Shown in pieces: positions 1-6,621 of a stretch of DNA of 64,000 nucleotides. Below the pieces are notes generated by a model that made no database searches, was not told the origin of the DNA, and saw only the letters and a list, made by a program, of their open reading frames with translations. Position 1 is the first letter of the stretch. Every line of letters starts with the position of its first letter. Origin of the DNA: CAG-1782 sp964418255 (GTDB lineage: Bacteria > Bacillota > Clostridia > Christensenellales > DTU072); assembly GCA_964418255.1 (NCBI GenBank), contig CAYQKV010000001.1, positions 234,519-298,518 of the forward strand. The letters run 5' to 3'. Position numbers and translations under genes: made by a program.

Positions 1-49
1 TCGGGTTTCTGTCAATAATCTGCTGAGCTAATTTATCCGACCAGTGCAT
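1..49 (-). CDS. lysS: Probable class I lysyl-tRNA synthetase, N-terminal fragment
   Basis: Only the first 16 codons lie in the window; they read MHWSDKLAQQIIDRNP. An N-terminus beginning M-H-W-(A/S)-D followed by a helix ending in R-N-P is how class I (archaeal-type) lysyl-tRNA synthetases start, a type found in some Clostridia instead of the usual class II enzyme. The start is supported by a GGAGGAA ribosome site at 57-64 and an upstream promoter at 109-137. The identification rests on 16 residues, so it is tentative; the rest of the gene lies off the left edge. Confidence 0.5.
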   Translation of the reverse strand, partial: MHWSDKLAQQIIDRNP

Positions 50-108
50 TTATGAATTCCTCCGTTTTTGCAGACGCAAAACTTTCTTATTTAATAATAA
101 ACATAAGT

Positions 109-137
109 ATATTACATTAAAATAAGCATTTTTGCAA
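109..137 (-). promoter_or_regulatory. Sigma-A promoter of the left-edge gene
   Basis: On the minus strand TTGCAA (132-137), a 17-bp spacer and TAATAT (109-114) lie about 60 bp before the ATG at 49. Nothing else nearby would use it. Confidence 0.6.
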
Positions 138-148
138 GTAAAAAAACG

Positions 149-192
149 AAGTGGAGAGATTGCGTTGATTTTTTTCGTAAGTGAACCGTCGC
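149..192 (-). repeat. Truncated copy of the dispersed GTAC-hairpin repeat
   Basis: The minus-complement of this stretch matches the tail of the element at 15874-15957 (shared GTGGAGAGATTGCGTTGATT, then GTAAGTGAACCGTCGC) almost base for base. It stops where the central CTGTAC-GATA-GTACAG hairpin would begin, so it is a half copy. It sits between the SLOG gene and the left-edge gene. Confidence 0.7.
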
Positions 193-217
193 CGCAAATT
201 AAGAGAAATACAAAAAC

Positions 218-691
218 TTAACATAAAGCGGTATTTATCACTGTCAGTCCGTTATGTTTTGCATAATTCACGGTGTACGCCGTTCCGCCGCTATCCTTTA
301 TCAGATAACAAACGCAAAAAATACTGTTGTCTACTAAATACCTGTTCCGAACGTGCATACAACCGTGAAAAAATTTATTCGAAGTGTACACAACTTTTTT
401 CGCTCTTTCTTTTATATAATTATACTTTTTTACGTCCTCTTCTTTCCACCCTTTTGTCTGCTCGGGACAAGGCAACGCCAAAATCAATTCGATTTGCGGA
501 TAATCGTTTTTAAGTTCCAGAACAGTTTCCGCCGCTAAGGTATCGAAACCTAACGCGCCGCCCGCGTAAAATTCTATAACCCCTTTCTGTATAAGCGAAA
601 TAACTATGTTCTTTGTCTTTTCTTTAATTGCGGAATAGTCATTTTGGTCGATACTGCGGTGCCCCGTAAAGCAACAACTTGTTTCTCTCAT
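218..691 (-). CDS. SLOG-fold DUF1273 protein (YpsA-like)
   Basis: The 157-residue product has the features of the DUF1273/SLOG nucleotide-sensing superfamily: an opening C-F-T-G-H-R motif (residues 7-12), a G-G-A-L-G-F-D loop (44-50), an A-L-P-C-P-E strand and turn, an R-N-R-Y-L-V-D segment and a late G-G-T-A-Y-T motif. Family members are Rossmann-like and are thought to bind nucleotides or nucleotide-derived ligands; the Bacillus relative YpsA has been linked to cell division and stress, but no reaction is established. It is cytoplasmic, with no signal peptide or membrane segment. The start is set by AAGGAGGG eight bases before the ATG. Directly upstream is a structured RNA with an intrinsic terminator (705-745), so expression may depend on read-through. 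Confidence 0.8.
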   Translation of the reverse strand: MRETSCCFTGHRSIDQNDYSAIKEKTKNIVISLIQKGVIEFYAGGALGFDTLAAETVLELKNDYPQIELILALPCPEQTKGWKEEDVKKYNYIKERAKKVVYTSNKFFHGCMHVRNRYLVDNSIFCVCYLIKDSGGTAYTVNYAKHNGLTVINTALC

Positions 692-704
692 TTTATCCCT
701 CCTT

Positions 705-745
705 ATTAAAAACAGCCGTCAAAACCATATCGATGATTTGACGGC
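705..745 (-). terminator. Intrinsic terminator between structured RNA and SLOG gene
   Basis: On the minus strand GCCGTCAAA (745-737) pairs perfectly with TTTGACGGC (723-715), followed by TGTTTTT. It ends about 15 nt before the SLOG start codon, so it can end the upstream RNA or act as an attenuator. Confidence 0.8.
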
Positions 746-1002
746 AATCAAATAATATATTCGTAATAAGATGCCGCCCTCATACGAAAGCGGCAAATAT
801 AGCACGCCTACCGTCGTATAAGTCGCCAAACCTGTTCACCATAACATCCAAATTTATGCAAAATCGCAATAAAGGCTGTTGTAAACACGACAGTAGTCGT
901 TGCCACCATTAAAGATAGCAACAGCCTAATGCGCTATACATTTATAGCAAAAATCTGTATGTTATGTTTCAAGTCGCCTTTTACGGCAACTCAGATTTGG
1001 CA
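706..1002 (-). ncRNA. Structured, pseudoknot-capable RNA of about 300 nt upstream of SLOG gene
   Basis: No protein is encoded between a consensus promoter (1009-1037) and a terminator (705-745). In the predicted transcript many perfect helices can be read: AAATCTG with CAGATTT (992-998/951-957); CATAACAT with ATGTTATG (959-966/840-847), one strand of which lies inside the previous helix and so makes a pseudoknot; GCTATA-AATG-like hairpin (933-948); AGGCTGTTG with CAACAGCCT (918-927/873-882) enclosing ACGAC-GTCGT (887-900); ATACGA with TCGTAT (814-819/782-787); and a GCCGC hairpin near 773-793. This density of nested and crossing helices is typical of large bacterial structured RNAs or riboswitches. 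I cannot name the family; the raiA motif and other large Firmicute RNAs are the first comparisons to make. Ends are inferred from promoter and terminator. Confidence 0.65.
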
Positions 1003-1008
1003 TTTTTG

Positions 1009-1037
1009 ATTATACGGAAAAAAATAAAAAAAGTCAA
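1009..1037 (-). promoter_or_regulatory. Consensus sigma-A promoter of the structured RNA
   Basis: TTGACT (1032-1037), exactly 17 bp, then TATAAT (1009-1014) on the minus strand. Predicted transcription start is near 1002. Confidence 0.85.
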
Positions 1038-1160
1038 TGTCTATTTTATTGTTTATTTTATATATCGAAAACTATTTTGTCCCAAAACGTAAAATTTGCG
1101 CGATTTTTCGATATTTTATTTTGATTAGCGGTTTGAATCAGGCAAACTTTACATTTGTTT

Positions 1161-1256
1161 CCAAAAAAATCACATAATTATTGAATTTTCCGTGAAAAAA
1201 ATCACATAATTCTTATTTTTTTTGTGAAAATAATCACATAACTCGGTAATTTTGAG
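1161..1256. repeat. Three 32-bp direct repeats carrying CRP-like palindromes
   Basis: The core ATCACATAA begins at 1169, 1201 and 1233, an exact 32-bp period (three helical turns). Copies two and three contain GTGA-N6-TCAC palindromes; copy three reads TGTGA-N6-TCACA, the classic CRP consensus; copy one has lost its left arm. The array lies about 125 bp upstream of the structured-RNA promoter and faces no plus-strand gene. A Crp/Fnr regulator is encoded at 46499-47191, but a link is only inference. Confidence 0.6.
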
Positions 1257-1416
1257 TTGACGAGTTTGATAATCTCATCGGGATAGCGTTAAAAACCAGA
1301 TAGTAAATTTATGCAATCTTTAATTTCCGCACTTCTTCACTATTAACTTTTACTTTTTACTTTCAAAAATCGGCGCAGAATTTTAGTGAAGAGTGAAAAG
1401 TGAAAAGGTAATAAGT
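1257..1416. other. Gene-free AT-rich spacer with imperfect inverted repeat
   Basis: No open frame with a ribosome site is seen. A run of ACTTTTTACTTTTTACTTT-like sequence (about 1340-1367) is the rough complement of GTGAAGAGTGAAAAGTGAAA (1387-1406), flanking AAATCGGCGCAGAATTTTA. It may be a decayed repeat; no function can be assigned. Confidence 0.4.
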
Positions 1417-1452
1417 AAAATCGGCAAATCCATCACTGAATTTGCCGATTTT
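1417..1452 (-). terminator. Terminator after tRNA-Arg
   Basis: AATCGGCAAAT and ATTTGCCGATT form an 11-bp stem, followed on the minus strand by TTTT. It closes the secA-prfB-tsaD-tRNA-Arg unit. Confidence 0.75.
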
Positions 1453-1529
1453 TGGCGCACCCGAATGGATTCGAACCATCGACACCTAGCGTCGGAGGCT
1501 AGTGCTCTATCCGGCTGAGCTACGAGTGC
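1453..1529 (-). tRNA. tRNA-Arg (anticodon CCG)
   Basis: A full cloverleaf can be folded: acceptor GCACTCG with CGGGTGC, D arm, anticodon arm CTAGC-loop-GCTAG with loop CTCCGAC (anticodon CCG, reading CGG), and T arm GGTTCGAATCC. The 3' CCA is encoded. It lies 29 bases downstream of tsaD on the same strand and may be cotranscribed. Confidence 0.95.
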
Positions 1530-1557
1530 ATTGTCCCGATAAAACCTTGTTATTCTA

Positions 1558-2610
1558 TCATAAATCGGGGTTCACGTCAAGCGAAAGCTCCGCCGCCGCA
1601 ACTCCCTCTTTAATCGCAAAATACGCCGCGGCTCCTATCATTGCTCCGTTATCCGTACAGAGAATTTTCGGCGGAAGATATACTTTTATTCCCTTTCTTT
1701 TTCCCTCTTCCTCCATTCTTCTTCGCAATTCTCCGTTCGCTCCCACGCCGCCCGCGACCGCGATTTCTTTATATCCGTATTTTTTCGCCGCTCTGAACGC
1801 GTTTTCAACCAACATACCCGTCGCTCTGTCCTGAAAAGACCTCGCTACGTCGTGCGTGTTTATCGCGTCGCCTCTTTGTTCTGCGTTTCTCACGTAATTT
1901 ATCACTGCGGTTTTTATTCCCGAATAGGAAAAATCAAGCGTATCCTCTCCTTTATACGGTCTCGGCATAGGCACGTTATCTTTTCCTTCCGCCGCGTGCT
2001 TTTCTATCTGCGGTCCGCCGGGGTACGGCAAGCCTATCACCCTTGCAACCTTATCGAACGCTTCGCCCGCCGCGTCGTCTCTCGTCTGTCCCAAAACGGA
2101 CATTTCTCCGTATGATTTCACTTCCAGAAGTTCGGTATGTCCACCGCTTGCAAGCATACAAAGAAACGGAAATTTTAATTCTTTATGTACAAGCAGGTTT
2201 GCCAAAACGTGCCCTTTTATGTGGCTTATACCCACAATCGGGATACCCAAACCGTACGCAAGACTTTTAGCGAAAGCGACTCCGACAAGAAGCGCGCCCT
2301 GCAAACCCGCTCCGTAAGTAACCGCTATTACGTCAATATCGCTTAGCTTTATTCCCGCTTTATTCACCGCTTCTTTAACGACGGTATCTATCGCGAGAAC
2401 GTGGTTTCTCGACGCGATTTCGGGCACTACTCCGCCGAAGCGTTTATGAATTTCTATCTGCGAACTTATTTCGTTTGACAATACGGTTTTCCCTTTAAGC
2501 ACCGCCGCGGCGGTTTCGTCGCAACTCGATTCTATGGCAAGGATAAAATAGTCGTCCCTATTTCTAAGCTCGTTTAATTTTTCTTTGGCAATTCTTTCGT
2601 ATTCCGACAT
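1558..2610 (-). CDS. tsaD: tRNA N6-threonylcarbamoyladenosine synthase subunit TsaD
   Basis: TsaD transfers the threonylcarbamoyl group made by TsaC to A37 of tRNAs reading ANN codons, working with TsaB and TsaE in the cytoplasm. The protein (350 residues) shows the ASKHA-fold start I-L-A-I-E-S-S-C-D-E-T (residues 23-33), the metal-binding H-I-K-G-H (His130, His134), the S-G-G-H-T-E-L motif and the late C-T-D-N-G-A-M-I-G motif. It carries about 20 residues before the usual start of the family; no better start is visible. It begins three bases after prfB, so the two are almost certainly cotranscribed, with translation-related functions grouped together. Confidence 0.97.
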   Translation of the reverse strand: MSEYERIAKEKLNELRNRDDYFILAIESSCDETAAAVLKGKTVLSNEISSQIEIHKRFGGVVPEIASRNHVLAIDTVVKEAVNKAGIKLSDIDVIAVTYGAGLQGALLVGVAFAKSLAYGLGIPIVGISHIKGHVLANLLVHKELKFPFLCMLASGGHTELLEVKSYGEMSVLGQTRDDAAGEAFDKVARVIGLPYPGGPQIEKHAAEGKDNVPMPRPYKGEDTLDFSYSGIKTAVINYVRNAEQRGDAINTHDVARSFQDRATGMLVENAFRAAKKYGYKEIAVAGGVGANGELRRRMEEEGKRKGIKVYLPPKILCTDNGAMIGAAAYFAIKEGVAAAELSLDVNPDL

Positions 2611-2613
2611 ACC

Positions 2614-3711
2614 TTAACTCTTTTTCAGATATTCAATAATAAAGTTCTGTAAATCTCCGTCCATAACCGCGTTCACGTTGGGGTTTTCGAACCCCGTTCT
2701 GTGGTCTTTAACGAGGGTATACGGGCAAAAAACGTAACTTCTTATCTGACTTCCCCACTCAATTTTTTTAAGCTCGCCCTTTATCGACTGCGCCTCTTCC
2801 AGTCTTTCTCTCTCCCTTAATTCGGTGAGTTTACTGACCAGCATTTTCATTGCGGTTTCCCTGTTCTGTATCTGGCTCCGTTCGTTCTGGCACTGCACTA
2901 CTATTCCCGTGGGGATATGTGTTATTCTCACCGCGCTGTCGGTTTTATTGATGTGCTGTCCGCCCGCGCCGCCGCTTCGGTAAGTATCCACTCGCAGTTC
3001 TTCGGGGTTAATTTTAATATCCTCGTTTTCGGTGATTTCGGGCATAACTTCGAGGCTTGCGAAAGAAGTATGTCTACGCTTATTTGCGTCGAACGGGCTT
3101 ATTCTTACAAGTCTATGCACGCCCATTTCCGCTTTCAGATAGCCGTATGCGTTCTCCCCTTCCACGGTGAAAGTGACGCTCTTTATTCCTGCGTCGTCGC
3201 CGTCGAGTTTGTCGAGTACGTTTACTTTATAGCCCGTTCTTTCGGCGTATCTCACGTACATTCTGAACAGCATTTCCACCCAGTCCTGCGCCTCGGTGCC
3301 GCCCGCCCCTGCGTGGAGACTTAAAATCGCGTTGTTCGCGTCGTATTTACCTCTGAGCAGCGCTTCCACCGACAAGTCCGCTACGCGTTTGGCGAACGCG
3401 TTTACTTCTTCCGTCGCGCTCTGGACTTCGCTTTCCTCGTCCATTTCTTCGATTACGTCGAGCAATTCGCGCGTTTCCGCGAGTTTTCTCTCCACGTCCT
3501 CTACCTGTTTTATCTTTTTCGAACAGACGTTCATTCTTCTGTTCACTTTCTGCGCGTTTTCCACGTCCTGCCAAAAGTTTTCGGCGTGGGTTTGTTCGGT
3601 AAGCGAAGCGAGTTCGGCTTTGCACCCGTCGACGTCGAACGCGTCTCTCAAAGTTTTTATCTCGCCTTCGAGTTTGTCAAGAAGCTGTCTTTGCGCGTAA
3701 AAATCAACCAT
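2614..3711 (-). CDS. prfB: Peptide chain release factor 2, without frameshift site
   Basis: RF2 reads UAA and UGA stop codons and triggers peptide release. With the ATG at 3711 the product is 365 residues, and its SPF (205-207) and GGQ (250-252) motifs fall at the same numbers as in Escherichia coli RF2. A longer upstream frame exists but overlaps secA and matches nothing. In most bacteria a UGA at codon 26 forces a +1 frameshift that autoregulates the gene; here codons 25-26 are TTC GAC, an uninterrupted frame, so that control is absent. The gene starts 14 bases after the secA stop, in the conserved secA-prfB order. Confidence 0.96.
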   Translation of the reverse strand: MVDFYAQRQLLDKLEGEIKTLRDAFDVDGCKAELASLTEQTHAENFWQDVENAQKVNRRMNVCSKKIKQVEDVERKLAETRELLDVIEEMDEESEVQSATEEVNAFAKRVADLSVEALLRGKYDANNAILSLHAGAGGTEAQDWVEMLFRMYVRYAERTGYKVNVLDKLDGDDAGIKSVTFTVEGENAYGYLKAEMGVHRLVRISPFDANKRRHTSFASLEVMPEITENEDIKINPEELRVDTYRSGGAGGQHINKTDSAVRITHIPTGIVVQCQNERSQIQNRETAMKMLVSKLTELRERERLEEAQSIKGELKKIEWGSQIRSYVFCPYTLVKDHRTGFENPNVNAVMDGDLQNFIIEYLKKS

Positions 3712-3724
3712 TTTTCTCTCCGAA

Positions 3725-6391
3725 TCAGCGGTTTTTCTTCCCGCAACAATCTTTATATTTTTTACCCGAACCGCACGGGCAAGGACCGTTTGCATAAACG
3801 CCCTGTCTTCTTAGCGACAGTTGTTCCGCCTTGTCTTTCGCTTCGTTTTTCCTGTCCACCGCGTCTTCGGCGTCGAATTTACACAGCGCTACCGCCACCG
3901 ACTGTTGAATACTTTCTATCATTCCGTCGAACATATCCGTGCCTTCCCGTCTGTATTCGATTACCGGGTCGCGTTGTCCGAGTCCGCGCAGTCCTATTCC
4001 TCTGCGCAAAGTTTCCATATTGTTGATATGGTTCATCCAGTTGGTATCGACCGTACGCAAAAGAACGGCACGTTCGAATTCCTTATAATCGAATCCGTTC
4101 TCTTCCATCAATCTGCATTTTTCTTCGTACTGTCTTACGGTTTCTTCCGTTATTTCGTCCACTATTCTCTGGTACTGTCTGTGTCCTACGAGTTCCTGCG
4201 TGACGAAATTCGAACCTTTTTTAAGGAACGTTCTTTCCAGCGCGCCGTTAAACGCGACGTAATCTACCGTAGTTTCGTCTCCGTTCTGGAAATCGACGTA
4301 ACCCGCCACCAGGTCGCTGACTGCGGGTTCTATATATTTAAGCACCTGTTCGTGCACGTCCGCGCCTTCGAACACCTTATTTCTTTCCGCATAAATAAGC
4401 TGTCTTTGCTTATTCATAACGTCGTCGTAGTTAAGCACGTATTTTCTGCGTTCGAAGTTCGCGTCTTCGCAACGTTTCTGCGCGTTCTCTATCTGTTTCG
4501 ACAGTATTGGCATCTGAATGACCGCGTCTTCGTCCCCTTTCGTCAAGGAAGAGAGCATCGAAGACAGTCTGTCTCCGCCGAACCTGCGCAACAAATCGTC
4601 TTCAAACGAAATGAAGAAACAACTGCTTCCCTCGTCGCCCTGACGACCGCTACGTCCGCGCAACTGGTTGTCGATACGGCGCGATTCGTGTCTTTCCGTT
4701 CCTATTACCCTCAGTCCTCCGAGTTCTTTTACCTGCGCTTTTTCCTTATCCGTCTCTTCTTTGAATTTCTCCACGAGACTACCGAAACGGTTTCTTGCGG
4801 CGATTTGTTCTTCGTCGGTAAGTTTATTGAACGCGGTGGCTATATTTATGATTTCTTCGGAATAACCGTCCTTTATCATTCTTTCTCTCGCCATATATTC
4901 GGGGTTGCCGCCGAGCAGAATATCCGTTCCGCGTCCCGCCATATTGGTCGCTATCGTAACCGCGCCCGCTTTGCCTGCCTGAGCGATGATTTTCGCTTCG
5001 AGTTCGTTGCTTTTTGCGTTGAGCACGTTATGGGGCACGCCTTTTCTCGCCAACATTCTGCTGAGCTGTTCACTTACTTCCACGCTTATCGTACCGACAA
5101 GCACGGGTTGTCCCTTTTCGTGCACTTTTACTATTTCGTCGATTACCGCTTTGAATTTCGCGTTCTTCGTCGCAAACACCTTATCGGGTTCGTCCTCTCT
5201 TATCATTTCGTGGTTGGTGGGAATTTCCACCACGTCGAGGTTATATATTCCTTTGAACTCCGCTTCTTCGGTGAGCGCGGTACCCGTCATTCCCGACAGT
5301 TTGTCGTAAAGACGGAACAGGTTCTGGAAAGTTATCGTAGCTACCGTGCGACTTTCGCGTTTTATGCGAACGCGTTCTTTCGCTTCGATTGCCTGATGAA
5401 GTCCGTCGGAAAATCTACGTCCTTCCATTTTTCTTCCCGTGAACTCGTCTACGATGACGACTTCTCCGTTTTCCACTATATAATCCGCGTCGCGCGCCAT
5501 AAGAAAGTTCGCTCTGAGCGCGTTGTTGATTTTAGTATTCAAATCCGCGCGTTTTCCGTCCGACATATCGCTTCGGAAAAATTTATCCGCTTTATTAAGT
5601 CCCGTTTCCGTAAGGTAAATATGCGTTTCTTTTTCGTCTTTCGTATAGTCGTCCTCGTCGAGAATTTTTATAAAACTCTGCACGTCTTCGTATACTTTGG
5701 TCGCTTCCGCGGCTCTGTCGGAGATGATAAGCGGCGTTCTCGCTTCGTCTATGAGTATGCTGTCGACCTCGTCGACTATCGCGAAGTTTCTGCCTCTTTG
5801 CATAATTCTGTCCTTACGCGTCGCCATATTGTCTCTGAGGTAGTCGAAGCCCACTTCGTTATTCGTGCAATACGTTATATCCGCGTCGTACGCTTTCTTT
5901 TTTTCGGAAAAACTCATATTCGGCAGCACGCACCCGACTTTCATTCCGAGAAATTCGTACACTTTACCCATCCATTCCGCGTCGCGCTTAGCGAGGTAGT
6001 CGTTTACCGTTACTATATGCACGCCTTTACCCGTAAGCGCGTTTAAGTACGCGGGCAACGTCGCGACGAGGGTTTTACCTTCACCGGTCTTCATTTCGGC
6101 AATTCTACCTTGATGAAGGACTATTCCGCCGATTAGCTGGACGTCGAAGTGCCGCATATTGAGCACTCTTTTCGACGCTTCTCTTACGACGGCGAATGCG
6201 TCCGGAAGAAGTTTATCGAGGTTTTCCCCGTCGTTATATCTCTTTTTGAGAACTTCGGTCTGAGAAACGAGCTCTTCGTCGCTCATAACCCGATATTTAT
6301 CCTCTTTCGCATTTATTTCATTTACCGTAACGCGTAATTTCTTTATCGTTTTTTCTCTGTCTCTTCTTTGCAGATAGCTGATTAAGCCCAT
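3725..6391 (-). CDS. secA: Preprotein translocase ATPase SecA
   Basis: SecA drives secretory proteins through SecYEG by ATP hydrolysis at the inner face of the membrane. The 888-residue protein shows the DEAD-like Walker A G-E-G-K-T (about residue 105), the Walker B region D-E-V-D-S-I-L-I-D-E-A-R, the second motor domain with R-G-S-G-R-Q-G-D, and a C-terminal zinc-binding tail C-P-C-G-S-G-K-K-Y-K-D-C-C. The ATG at 6391 is preferred over one nine codons earlier because a GAGG site lies just upstream and the protein then begins M-G-L. A TTGTGA-17-TATAAT promoter lies at 6448-6476. It would export the lipoproteins encoded nearby, but that is general. Confidence 0.98.
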   Translation of the reverse strand: MGLISYLQRRDREKTIKKLRVTVNEINAKEDKYRVMSDEELVSQTEVLKKRYNDGENLDKLLPDAFAVVREASKRVLNMRHFDVQLIGGIVLHQGRIAEMKTGEGKTLVATLPAYLNALTGKGVHIVTVNDYLAKRDAEWMGKVYEFLGMKVGCVLPNMSFSEKKKAYDADITYCTNNEVGFDYLRDNMATRKDRIMQRGRNFAIVDEVDSILIDEARTPLIISDRAAEATKVYEDVQSFIKILDEDDYTKDEKETHIYLTETGLNKADKFFRSDMSDGKRADLNTKINNALRANFLMARDADYIVENGEVVIVDEFTGRKMEGRRFSDGLHQAIEAKERVRIKRESRTVATITFQNLFRLYDKLSGMTGTALTEEAEFKGIYNLDVVEIPTNHEMIREDEPDKVFATKNAKFKAVIDEIVKVHEKGQPVLVGTISVEVSEQLSRMLARKGVPHNVLNAKSNELEAKIIAQAGKAGAVTIATNMAGRGTDILLGGNPEYMARERMIKDGYSEEIINIATAFNKLTDEEQIAARNRFGSLVEKFKEETDKEKAQVKELGGLRVIGTERHESRRIDNQLRGRSGRQGDEGSSCFFISFEDDLLRRFGGDRLSSMLSSLTKGDEDAVIQMPILSKQIENAQKRCEDANFERRKYVLNYDDVMNKQRQLIYAERNKVFEGADVHEQVLKYIEPAVSDLVAGYVDFQNGDETTVDYVAFNGALERTFLKKGSNFVTQELVGHRQYQRIVDEITEETVRQYEEKCRLMEENGFDYKEFERAVLLRTVDTNWMNHINNMETLRRGIGLRGLGQRDPVIEYRREGTDMFDGMIESIQQSVAVALCKFDAEDAVDRKNEAKDKAEQLSLRRQGVYANGPCPCGSGKKYKDCCGKKNR

Positions 6392-6447
6392 TATCGTACC
6401 TCGCTTTCGTCGGCGCATACGCGCGCTTTATAAAATTATTTCATATT

Positions 6448-6476
6448 ATTATAGCATATATATATCTTTATCACAA
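6448..6476 (-). promoter_or_regulatory. secA operon promoter
   Basis: TTGTGA (6471-6476), 17 bp, TATAAT (6448-6453) on the minus strand, about 55 bp before the secA start. Confidence 0.75.
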
Positions 6477-6546
6477 CCGAAAAAGACGATTACGCAAGCA
6501 GTGTTCGTCAAAAATTGTCGTAAAAGTGAAAAATTTCCGATATAGG

Positions 6547-6593
6547 AAAAAGCATAGCCGGTTCCGTATTTTCCGAGAACCGCTATGCTTTTT
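6547..6593 (-). terminator. Terminator after the LRR lipoprotein gene
   Basis: A long hairpin with GCATAG-CGGTTC arms, one bulged base, and flanking A and T runs on both sides (AAAAAGC / GCTTTTT). It can work in both directions but only the minus-strand gene ending at 6622 needs it. Confidence 0.85.
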
Positions 6594-6621
6594 GTTTTGC
6601 GTCGATTGATTTTGTCGGTGG

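Noticed and set aside
181..513. A 110-residue plus-strand frame over the SLOG gene
   Set aside because: Antisense to a well-supported gene and partly inside a repeat remnant.
1161..1256. Possible short CRISPR array
   Set aside because: The 32-bp units abut without unique spacers and no cas genes are present.
3821..6046. A 741-residue plus-strand open frame opposite secA
   Set aside because: It is the antisense shadow of secA, low complexity in Phe/Arg/Val, with no ribosome site or known motif.
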